Positions 1 to 10,086 of a DNA stretch of 64,000 nt are shown here, one piece after another. How positions within the stretch are numbered: the stretch's first letter is position 1; each line of letters begins with the position of its first letter. Made by a program: the position numbers and the translations under genes. This stretch comes from Brevundimonas sp. M20 (lineage in GTDB: Bacteria > Pseudomonadota > Alphaproteobacteria > Caulobacterales > Caulobacteraceae). Location of the stretch: assembly GCF_006547065.1 (NCBI RefSeq), contig NZ_CP041243.1:3177001-3241000 (forward strand), given 5' to 3'. The notes beneath the pieces are model-generated. The model was not told the origin of the DNA. It worked only from the letters and a program-made list of their open reading frames with translations, and did not search any database.

Positions 1-321
1 ATCGAGCCCGATCTGGAAGTCGCCCGCTCGGAAGCCGAGGCCCGGATCGTGTCGCGGTCCAGTTTCATCTACTCCGAAGCCGCCTACGCCACGGCGCTGG
101 ACGCCTCCATCGGCGCCGAGCGCAAGGGCGCCCACGTGCCGCACGAGGCGCCGGGCGAGTCCTACGACAAGGACAAGGACTACCAGCTGGAGCGCGCCTT
201 CGACGTGCTGCGCGCCGGTGGCGTCCTGACCCGACTGGCGGCGGCTCCGGAAGGGATCGTCATCTCGGCCCCCGGCACGGTTCTGGCCGATAACGGATCG
301 AGGGAAACCCCGGCGCAATAA
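1..321 (+). CDS. S41-family carboxy-terminal processing protease (CtpA-like), 3' end only
   Basis: The reading frame is open from base 1 to the TAA at 319-321, so only the last 106 codons are in the window and the true start lies upstream. The visible part contains DKDYQLERAFDVLR, which resembles the C-terminal tail of periplasmic S41 C-terminal processing proteases ('DYQLxRALDxL'), downstream of the Ser/Lys catalytic core. The catalytic residues are not in the window. In Caulobacterales a CtpA-type protease commonly precedes a divergent polysaccharide deacetylase and rppH, and exactly that pair follows here. Family assignment rests on this tail motif and on gene order, so it is probable rather than certain. 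Confidence 0.6.
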   Translation: MEPDLEVARSEAEARIVSRSSFIYSEAAYATALDASIGAERKGAHVPHEAPGESYDKDKDYQLERAFDVLRAGGVLTRLAAAPEGIVISAPGTVLADNGSRETPAQ

Positions 322-426
322 GCGTTTGCATGGCTAACGCGCCGTTAGGATTTCTTAACCGGCGCCCGGCAATGTGAGCCTCGAAGGGGTCCGCGTGGGC
401 CCCACCCTCGAGCGCGCTCATTGTCC

Positions 427-1614
427 ATGTTCGCCAAGCGTCAGTCCGCCCTCGCCGCCACCGCCGGAGCCCCGCCGGTGAAGGTCCCCTTGCGTGATCG
501 CCTTGCACCGGTCGGCCGCATTCTGAAGAAGCCGCCGATCGCCGTGGCCGGCGCCGGCCTGCTGCTGATGGGCGCCGCGGCCCTGTTCATCACTGTGTTG
601 GGCGATCCTCGCGCAGGCGCGCCGTCAGCCCGCGCCACCCTGCACCGCCAACCTGAAGCGCCCGCCGCCGCACCCTCGGGCATGGAAGCCTTCTCCATGG
701 GGGCCTATCAGGACCTGACCGGCAACGGAACGCTGGACCCGGCCCTGATGGGTCAGGCCGTGATCACCCTGCCGGACGGCGCCACGGTTTCGGGCGACGG
801 CGCCCCTGTGACGGCTCCGCGCATCCCGGCCCAGCCCCTGACACCGGCCCCCATCGCCGCCCTGCATCAGCCGGGCCCGGACGGTCAGCTGCCGCGCATC
901 GCGCCGGATGGCCGCGTTCCCGCCCAAGCCTACGCCCGCCCCTTCCGCTCGAACGGCAAACCCCGCGTGTCGGTGATCGTCGGCGGTCTGGGCCTGAACG
1001 CCGTGACCACCCGCGCCGCCATCGAACGCCTGCCCCCGGAAGTGACCCTGAGCTTCGTCCCCTACGCCGAAGGGCTGCAGGGCTGGATCGACGCCGCCCG
1101 CGCTCAGGGGCACGAGGTCATGATCGAGATGCCGATGGAGCCCACCGGCTACCCGGCCAATGATCCCGGCCCCTACACCCTGCTGTCATCGGCGGACGAC
1201 GCGGAGATCACCGCCCGGATGAACTGGCTGCTGAGCCGGGCCACAGGCTATTTCGCGGTGACCAACTATCTGGGCGACCGCTTCGCCACCTCGGATCAGG
1301 GCATGAACACCTTCCTTGGCCTGCTGCGGTCGCGCGGTATCGCCTTCATAGATGACGGCTCCATGAGCCGTAAGCCGGGCGCCTGGGCCCGCGCCAGCGC
1401 CAATCGTGTCATCGACGAGGAACAATCCCCCGCCGCCATCGTCGGCCAGTTGAACGCGCTGGAAGCCCTCGCCAAGGCGCGTGGCTCAGCCATAGGCTCG
1501 GGCTTCAGCTATCCGGTCACGGTCGAGGCGGTGGCCCGCTGGACCGCCGGTCTGGATGCTCGCGGCCTGCAACTGGCCCCCGCCAGCGCGATGGCGTCAC
1601 GGCCGGGGCGTTGA
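427..1614 (+). CDS. Divergent polysaccharide deacetylase family protein (YibQ/DUF610 type)
   Basis: A 395-residue protein with a cytoplasmic N-terminus, one membrane anchor at about residues 38-60 (AVAGAGLLLMGAAALFITVL), a Pro/Ala-rich linker and a C-terminal domain of the YibQ polysaccharide-deacetylase fold (about residues 175-385). Family landmarks are visible as VSVIVGGLGLN, EMPMEP and VTNYLGDRFA. In typical members the first is an IDDLG motif and the third NHMGS; here the acidic pair is GG and the His is Tyr, so the usual metal ligands are missing and activity is doubtful. I chose ATG 427; a TTG two codons upstream (421) is possible. It likely acts in the periplasm at the cell envelope next to the preceding protease. 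The substrate is unknown. Confidence 0.75.
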   Translation: MFAKRQSALAATAGAPPVKVPLRDRLAPVGRILKKPPIAVAGAGLLLMGAAALFITVLGDPRAGAPSARATLHRQPEAPAAAPSGMEAFSMGAYQDLTGNGTLDPALMGQAVITLPDGATVSGDGAPVTAPRIPAQPLTPAPIAALHQPGPDGQLPRIAPDGRVPAQAYARPFRSNGKPRVSVIVGGLGLNAVTTRAAIERLPPEVTLSFVPYAEGLQGWIDAARAQGHEVMIEMPMEPTGYPANDPGPYTLLSSADDAEITARMNWLLSRATGYFAVTNYLGDRFATSDQGMNTFLGLLRSRGIAFIDDGSMSRKPGAWARASANRVIDEEQSPAAIVGQLNALEALAKARGSAIGSGFSYPVTVEAVARWTAGLDARGLQLAPASAMASRPGR

Positions 1615-1627
1615 GGCGCAGGAATTC

Positions 1628-1710
1628 GGGCTTAGGAATTAGGAATTAGCGGCGCAGACGGGCGACCTGATACCGTCCTCCCTAATTCCCAATTCCCAAT
1701 TCCTAAGCCC
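1628..1710. repeat. Inverted repeat built of 7-nt GGAATTR/GGGAATT units upstream of rppH
   Basis: The left arm at 1628-1649 reads GGGCTTAGGAATTAGGAATT + AG. The right arm at 1682-1710 is its reverse complement with one extra heptamer (CCCAATT). The arms are separated by about 32 bases and the right arm ends 14 bases before the rppH start codon. As RNA it would fold into a long A/U-containing stem, an outlier in composition in this GC-rich chromosome. The 7-base period recalls the heptanucleotide repeats (STRR type) described in cyanobacteria. I infer a mobile or expanding intergenic repeat; an effect on rppH translation is possible. Confidence 0.75.
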
Positions 1711-1724
1711 CAAGCCCTCCTCCC

Positions 1725-2198
1725 ATGACCGACCTGTCCCAGTACCGTCCCAACGTCGGCGTCGTGCTGTTCCATCCGGACGGGCGCGTCTGGTACGGGC
1801 GGCGCGCCGGAACGCCGGGGCCGCATAATTGGCAGTTCCCGCAAGGCGGCGTGGATGAAGGCGAGGACTATCTGACCGCCGCCCGCCGCGAGCTGGCCGA
1901 GGAGACGGGCGTCTCTTCCGCCGAGCTGATCGGCGAAATCAGCCAATGGATCGCCTACGACTTCCCCGAAGGCTATGGCGGGAGCAAGCAGGCCCGCGGC
2001 TGGAAGGGCCAGAAGCAGAAATGGTTCGCCTTCCGCTTCACCGGCGCGGAGTCCGAGATCGATCTCGAACAGCACGAGGAGATCGAGTTCGACGCCTGGC
2101 GCTGGGGCCGTCTGGACGAGGCCCCTGACCTGATCGTGCCGTTCAAGCGCGAGGCCTATCAAGCGGTGGTGTCGACGTTCAGCGCGCTGCTGATCTGA
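1725..2198 (+). CDS. rppH: RNA pyrophosphohydrolase (Nudix)
   Basis: A 157-residue Nudix hydrolase of the usual RppH length. The Nudix box spans residues 41-63 (GGVDEGEDYLTAARRELAEE then TGV), matching GX5EX7REUXEEXGU with the metal-binding glutamates intact. The N-terminal YRPNVGVVLF and PHNWQFPQGG are signatures of the RppH/YgdP branch. RppH removes pyrophosphate from 5'-triphosphorylated mRNA and so licenses decay by RNase E. It sits alone on the plus strand after the deacetylase, in an order common in Caulobacterales. Its leader carries the heptamer inverted repeat at 1628-1710, so expression may depend on that structure. The ATG at 1725 directly precedes the conserved N-terminus. Confidence 0.95.
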   Translation: MTDLSQYRPNVGVVLFHPDGRVWYGRRAGTPGPHNWQFPQGGVDEGEDYLTAARRELAEETGVSSAELIGEISQWIAYDFPEGYGGSKQARGWKGQKQKWFAFRFTGAESEIDLEQHEEIEFDAWRWGRLDEAPDLIVPFKREAYQAVVSTFSALLI

Positions 2199-2249
2199 CT
2201 GCCGAACGGAAGATCGCTGGCCCCCGGACGTGATGACGGGCCAGGTTGA

Positions 2250-2492
2250 TCAAGCGGCCACACATCCCTGCCGGATGATCCGCTTTGTCGACGGCGGATA
2301 TTTCGCCAACCTACCCGCCGGACGTATCGGGCGAGGCGTGAAGCCACCGCCGCAGTTGGGGCAAACATCCTTCAGCACGCCCTCCACGCAGTCAGCGCAG
2401 AAGGTGCATTCAAAGGTGCAGATACGGGCGTCCGCGCTCTCGGGCGGCAGGTCGCGGTCACAGCATTCGCAGTTCGGGCGCAGTTCGAGCAT
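2250..2492 (-). CDS. DUF1272 domain protein (small cysteine-rich zinc-ribbon type)
   Basis: An 80-residue protein starting MLELRPNCECCDRDLPPES. It has cysteines at residues 8, 10, 11, 25, 29, 32, 35, 44 and 47, among them CxxC pairs (CADC and CPNC), and a GGGFTPRPIRP segment. This is the pattern of the DUF1272 family, small predicted metal-binding proteins of unknown role. An upstream in-frame extension is possible on paper, but the family begins at this MLELRPNCECC, so I used the ATG at 2492. It lies 49 bases downstream of the sugE-like gene on the same strand and may be co-transcribed with it. No function can be assigned beyond likely Zn2+ binding. Confidence 0.8.
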   Translation of the reverse strand: MLELRPNCECCDRDLPPESADARICTFECTFCADCVEGVLKDVCPNCGGGFTPRPIRPAGRLAKYPPSTKRIIRQGCVAA

Positions 2493-2541
2493 CAGGGCCT
2501 CCCTGCGGAGACCCTGACACCCGCTCTGGCTCACCGCAACG

Positions 2542-2871
2542 TCAGTGCGCGCCACCACCCGGGGCCAGACGGAACAGCACCAGTCCCGACACCACCAGAA
2601 CCGCTGCCAGAATGCGCAGCGGGTTGATCTCCTCGCCCAACAGGACGACGCCGACGATGAAGGCTCCCACCGCACCGATGCCGGTCCACATGACGTAGGC
2701 CGTGCCCATGGGCAGGGTCTTCATCGAGAAAGACAGCAGGGCGAAGCTGACGCCCATGAAGCCGAGCGTGGCGACGCTGGGCCACAGGCGGGTGAAGCCG
2801 TGGGACTGTTTCATGAAGTAGGCCCAGACGATCTCGAGAACGCCGGCGATGAGAAGTGAAATCCAGGCCAT
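2542..2871 (-). CDS. sugE: SMR-family guanidinium exporter (SugE/Gdx type)
   Basis: A 109-residue small multidrug resistance protein with four predicted membrane helices. The conserved membrane Glu13 lies in AGVLEIVWAYFMK, and YVMWTGIGAVGAF is the SMR signature in helix 3. The Gdx/SugE branch exports guanidinium in exchange for protons as an antiparallel dimer in the inner membrane. The ATG at 2871 has a strong AAGGAGG Shine-Dalgarno sequence 11 bases upstream. The frame extends to 2922, but that stretch is the leader RNA, which can form a guanidine-II-like switch. Sequence alone separates Gdx from EmrE-like drug exporters reasonably but not perfectly. Confidence 0.88.
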   Translation of the reverse strand: MAWISLLIAGVLEIVWAYFMKQSHGFTRLWPSVATLGFMGVSFALLSFSMKTLPMGTAYVMWTGIGAVGAFIVGVVLLGEEINPLRILAAVLVVSGLVLFRLAPGGGAH

Positions 2872-2879
2872 CGGAATAC

Positions 2880-2982
2880 GGCCCTCCTTGCAAAGGGCCG
2901 GGCCGTCCCGGACTTGGTCCACACCCGAAGGCGCGGAGCGAGGACGTGGCCTCGTCTTGCAGGGCTATCTAGGGCGCCCTGC
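2880..2982 (-). promoter_or_regulatory. Structured sugE leader, possible guanidine-II (mini-ykkC)-like riboswitch
   Basis: On the minus strand the leader contains a hairpin at 2911-2898 with stem CCGGG/CCCGG and an ACGG tetraloop, matching the ACGR loop of guanidine-II riboswitches. A second hairpin just upstream (2954-2939) has stem CGAGG/CCUCG and loop CCACGU, which only partly fits the consensus. Further upstream is a 7-bp GCAGGGC/GCCCUGC hairpin (2982-2959). Downstream, GGCCC (2899-2895) can pair with GGGCC (2884-2880), looping out the Shine-Dalgarno, and this competes with the base of the ACGG hairpin. That is a plausible ON switch. The degenerate first loop keeps confidence moderate. 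Confidence 0.45.
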
Positions 2983-3030
2983 CCGGGGGTCAAGGGATGG
3001 CATGCACAACCAATCACCGCGCGCCGGCCA

Positions 3031-3062
3031 AAGAAAACCCCGGCCAGCAAGGCTGACCGGGG
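3031..3062 (-). terminator. Intrinsic terminator of the atp operon
   Basis: Downstream of atpC the minus strand reads a CCCCGGTCAGC / GCTGGCCGGGG stem with a short loop, followed by TTTTCTTT. The stem is about 11 bp with one mismatch, lies 25 bases past the atpC stop and has the U-run needed for Rho-independent termination. It separates atpHAGDC from the sugE transcript on the same strand. Confidence 0.85.
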
Positions 3063-3086
3063 CTTTTCATATGCGATACGTCAGCC

Positions 3087-3356
3087 TCAGGCCGAGGCCA
3101 CTTCCGCGGCCTGTTCGGCCAGGATGGTGAGGCCGGCAGGGGTCACGTCGGCGAAGCCGCCGTGAACCTCGAACTGACGACGGTTCGAACCGTCGATGAT
3201 GGTCACCACGCCTTCGCGCAGGGCCGTCATGAAGGGCGCGTGATGGGCCAGGACGCCGAAGTCGCCCTCGACGCCCGGCGCGTCAACCTGGTCCACGAGG
3301 CCCGAGAAGACCTCGCGTTCCGGCGAGACGAGGGAGAAGTTCAGCTTGTCGGCCAT
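3087..3356 (-). CDS. atpC: F1 ATP synthase epsilon subunit, short form
   Basis: Eighty-nine residues matching the N-terminal beta-sandwich of the epsilon subunit (LNFSLVSPEREVFSG, GDFGVLAHHAPFMT, VHGGFADVTPAGLTILAE). Epsilon links gamma to the c-ring and helps couple rotation. Most bacterial epsilons are about 130-140 residues and carry a C-terminal helical hairpin that inhibits ATP hydrolysis; that hairpin is absent here, as in other short alphaproteobacterial forms. It is the last gene of atpHAGDC, five bases after atpD, and is followed by a terminator. In alphaproteobacteria a separate zeta subunit inhibits hydrolysis; that gene is not in this window. Confidence 0.95.
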   Translation of the reverse strand: MADKLNFSLVSPEREVFSGLVDQVDAPGVEGDFGVLAHHAPFMTALREGVVTIIDGSNRRQFEVHGGFADVTPAGLTILAEQAAEVASA

Positions 3357-3361
3357 ATCGA

Positions 3362-5837
<2,476 letters not shown>

Positions 5838-5871
5838 CGGGCGCTACTCTTTCAGCTTCCGGGGGTCAGAC

Positions 5872-7455
<1,584 letters not shown>

Positions 7456-8010
7456 TTAGGCGCGCTTCAGCGCAAACTTCATCTGGTCGAGCTTGGTCTT
7501 CAGCGAGGCGTCGAAGAGCTTCGAGCCCACCTTGACCTTCAGGCCGCCCAGGATCGCCGGGTCGACACGGGTCGTCAGTTCCGGATCCTTGCCCAGCGAA
7601 GCGCGGAGCGTGGTCTGGATGGTCTTGAGTTGCGCGACGGTCAGCGCCTGGGCCGACACGACCTCGGCGGCGACCAGACCGGTCTTCTTCGCGTACAGCG
7701 CCTCGAAGGCGGCGATCACGGCGGTCAGATCACGGGCGCGGCCGTTCTGGGCCAACAGGCCGAGGAAATTCGCGGTCACGCCGTTGAACTTCGCCTTGGC
7801 GGCGATGGCGACGAGACCCTTGACCTGATCCTCGGCGGCCAGCACCGGCGAGGTCGCCAGGCGGCGCAGGTCAGCGCTCTCAACCCAGGCGGCGCGCAGG
7901 GACTTCAGGTCCGCGCGCACGGCGTCCAGCGCGCCCTTTTCGTCTGCCAGGTCGAACAGCGCTTGTGCATAGCGCTCGCCGACTTCCGTCGTTCTGAAAT
8001 CGTCAGCCAC
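7456..8010 (-). CDS. atpH: F1 ATP synthase delta subunit
   Basis: A 184-residue delta (OSCP-like) subunit that joins F1 to the b-subunit stator. The N-terminal helical domain ([20 protein letters not shown]) and the C-terminal motif [20 protein letters not shown] match the family. It is the first gene of the F1 operon. About 260 bases of leader/promoter DNA separate it from the divergent terC-like gene. Starting at ATG 8010 gives the normal family length. Confidence 0.95.
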   Translation of the reverse strand: MADDFRTTEVGERYAQALFDLADEKGALDAVRADLKSLRAAWVESADLRRLATSPVLAAEDQVKGLVAIAAKAKFNGVTANFLGLLAQNGRARDLTAVIAAFEALYAKKTGLVAAEVVSAQALTVAQLKTIQTTLRASLGKDPELTTRVDPAILGGLKVKVGSKLFDASLKTKLDQMKFALKRA

Positions 8011-8268
8011 TTATAAGGTCCACGCGAGTTAGCGTTCGGGTCGTGGCCGACAGCGCGCCCGCGCCGACCAAAGGCTTGAAATGCTTTGAGAAAGCACTTT
8101 GGGGACGCGTTCACTAACGCGCCCTCCGGCTCAGCCGGGCGCCTGATAGCACCCCTGCCCTTCCGTCGCAACCGGGACAGGCCGCCACATTGGGCCGCAT
8201 TGCCGCACCCGCAACCGCAACGCTACACAGGCATTTCAGCCCAAACCTCACAGGATGATACGCCCCCG
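8011..8268. promoter_or_regulatory. Divergent intergenic region between atpH and the TerC-family gene
   Basis: Two divergent genes must both be promoted from these 258 bases. The only structure I can point to is a perfect inverted repeat TGCTTT-GAG-AAAGCA at 8082-8096, and the GCGTTC region around 8105-8120 that can pair with upstream GC-rich sequence. I cannot place a convincing -35/-10 pair. The small repeat could be an operator or part of the atp leader RNA. Confidence 0.3.
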
Positions 8269-9114
8269 ATGTTCGACTTCTCCGTCTTCTTCACCGATCC
8301 GACCGTATGGGCGGCGCTCATCACCTTGGTGGTGATGGAGGTGGTGCTGGGCATCGACAACCTCATCTTCATCTCGATCCTGTCGAACAAGCTTCCCCCC
8401 GAGCATCGTCAGCGCACCCGCCGGATCGGCATCGGCCTGGCGCTGGTCATGCGCCTTGGCCTGCTGGCCACCATCGGCTGGATCGTGGGCCTGACCGCGC
8501 CGGTCTTCGATCTGGGCATCCAGGGCGCCGTCAACAGTCATGGCGAAACCAGCTTCGACACCGCCTTCAGCTGGCGCGACCTGATCCTGATCGCCGGCGG
8601 CCTCTTCCTGATCTGGAAGGCCACCAAGGAAATCCACCACGCCACGGACACCACCCCGTCCCATGACCTTCTCGAGAAGGACAAGAAGGACGTCGTCATC
8701 AACAACGTCGGCTCCGCGATTTTCCAGATCATCCTGCTGGACCTGGTGTTCTCGATCGACTCGATCCTGACCGCCGTCGGCATGACCGACCACGTCGTCG
8801 TCATGATGATCGCCGTCGTCGTCGCCGTCCTGACCATGCTGCTGGCCGCCGACCCGCTGGCCGAGTTCATCGACAAGAACCCGACCGTGGTCATGCTGGC
8901 GCTGGGCTTCCTGCTGATGATCGGCGCGGTTCTGATCGCCGATGGTTTCGGCGTGCACGTGCCGAAGGGTTACATCTATGCAGCGATGGCGTTCTCGGCG
9001 ATGGTGGAGGGCCTGAACATGCTGTCCCGTCGGTCCTCCGCGCGGAAGGCAGCCGCTGAGCAGGCCCATCAGGACAAGCTCAACAAGGCCGAGACGGCCG
9101 AACCCGGAGTGTGA
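8269..9114 (+). CDS. TerC-family integral membrane protein
   Basis: A 281-residue protein with about seven membrane helices and the two TerC acidic motifs: [20 protein letters not shown] near the N-terminus and [18 protein letters not shown] in the second half. TerC proteins are linked to tellurite resistance and, more recently, to manganese export for secreted metalloproteins. Which metal applies here is not shown. I start at ATG 8269, where the family begins; upstream codons in this frame lie in the divergent promoter region. The stop overlaps the next gene's first possible start (GTG 9111), so the two may be translationally coupled. Confidence 0.9.
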   Translation: MFDFSVFFTDPTVWAALITLVVMEVVLGIDNLIFISILSNKLPPEHRQRTRRIGIGLALVMRLGLLATIGWIVGLTAPVFDLGIQGAVNSHGETSFDTAFSWRDLILIAGGLFLIWKATKEIHHATDTTPSHDLLEKDKKDVVINNVGSAIFQIILLDLVFSIDSILTAVGMTDHVVVMMIAVVVAVLTMLLAADPLAEFIDKNPTVVMLALGFLLMIGAVLIADGFGVHVPKGYIYAAMAFSAMVEGLNMLSRRSSARKAAAEQAHQDKLNKAETAEPGV

Positions 9115-9116
9115 GC

Positions 9117-9929
9117 ATGAGGCGGCTGTTTCTTCTCGCGGCCGCCCTTGTCCTCCCCACCGCCGCACCGGCGCAGACCCCTGCGTCGGCGGCGCCCCCG
9201 GCCGCCCAGGCGGCTCCCGCGCGTGCGGCGGTCCCGGTCTATGGCGTCGAGGTGGTACGGACCTATCCCCACGACCCCCACGCCTTCACCCAGGGCCTGA
9301 TCTGGCGAAACGGCGTCCTGTACGAGAGCACGGGCCGGTCTCCCTCGACCATTCGAAAGGTTCGGCTCGAGGACGGGGCCGTCCTGCAACGCCGCGAGCT
9401 GGATCCAGCCCTCTTTGGCGAGGGCCTGACCGAACTGAACGGGCGCCTGATCAGCCTGACATGGACCACCGGCAAGGGCTATCTCTGGAACCCCGCCGAC
9501 CTGCGCCTGCTGGGCGAGTTCAACTACGAGGGCGAAGGCTGGGGTCTGACCACCGACGGAACCCGGCTGATCCTGTCCGACGGCGCCCCGCATCTCCGCT
9601 TCCTGGACGGGCAGACGCTGCAGCCCGTCGGGACGGTGCCGGTCACGCTGGATGGTCGCCGCGTCGGTCAGTTGAATGAGCTGGAATGGATCGACGGAGA
9701 GGTCTGGGCCAACATCTGGCAGACCAACTTCATCGTCCGGATCGATCCGCGGACCGGAAACATCGTCGGCATCATAGACCTGACCGACCTGCTGCCTGAC
9801 CGGACCGGCATGGACCCTCGCGACGATGTTCTGAACGGCATTGCATGGGACGCGGAAGGTCGCCGCCTGTTCGTGACCGGCAAGAACTGGCCCAGCCTGT
9901 TCGAGATCAGACTGACCGGAGCGCGCTGA
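9117..9929 (+). CDS. Glutaminyl-peptide cyclotransferase (plant/bacterial five-blade propeller type)
   Basis: A 270-residue secreted protein: signal peptide at residues 1-20 (MRRLFLLAAALVLPTAAPAQ), an Ala/Pro linker, then a beta-propeller. Family motifs are all present: DPHAFTQGLIW, GEGWGLTTDG, LNELEWIDGEVWANIW and VLNGIAWDAEGRRLFVTGK followed by WPSLFEI. These enzymes convert N-terminal glutamine to pyroglutamate, here presumably on periplasmic or exported proteins. ATG 9117 starts a clean signal peptide; GTG 9111 overlaps the preceding stop. It follows terC closely and probably shares its transcript. Confidence 0.9.
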   Translation: MRRLFLLAAALVLPTAAPAQTPASAAPPAAQAAPARAAVPVYGVEVVRTYPHDPHAFTQGLIWRNGVLYESTGRSPSTIRKVRLEDGAVLQRRELDPALFGEGLTELNGRLISLTWTTGKGYLWNPADLRLLGEFNYEGEGWGLTTDGTRLILSDGAPHLRFLDGQTLQPVGTVPVTLDGRRVGQLNELEWIDGEVWANIWQTNFIVRIDPRTGNIVGIIDLTDLLPDRTGMDPRDDVLNGIAWDAEGRRLFVTGKNWPSLFEIRLTGAR

Positions 9930-9967
9930 TCTCGCTTCGCAAATTCAGCGCACTTATGTGGGACCGC

Positions 9968-10018
9968 GGTCAAAAGGCTCCGCCTTTTCGACCCGGCGCG
10001 GCTTGGCGCTTCGCGCGC
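9968..10018. terminator. Tandem hairpins between convergent genes; probable bidirectional terminator
   Basis: The first hairpin (9968-9993) pairs GGTC-AAAAGGC with GCCTTTT-C-GACC around a TCC loop, 11 bp with one bulged C. It has A-rich and T-rich flanks inside the stem, so it can terminate from both sides. A second GC-rich hairpin (GGCGCG/CGCGCC, about 9995-10018) follows. It lies between the plus-strand glutaminyl cyclase and the minus-strand priA. The rest of 9930-10086 holds no gene that I can support. Confidence 0.6.
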
Positions 10019-10086
10019 CGCCAGTCCCTGAAGGTTGGCCGATCTGCGCTTGAGCAGCGAGCCGCCGCGCGGCGAGCGATAGCGCC

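Noticed and set aside
2959..2982. GCAGGGC/GCCCTGC hairpin as a stand-alone terminator before sugE
   Set aside because: No T tract follows on either strand; it fits better as an outer part of the structured leader.
3176..3200. GGTTCGAACC, a tRNA T-loop-like palindrome
   Set aside because: It lies inside atpC coding sequence and no cloverleaf can be built around it.
8082..8096. TGCTTT-GAG-AAAGCA as a terminator
   Set aside because: It lies upstream of atpH in a divergent promoter region and lacks a U run; an operator or leader hairpin is more likely.
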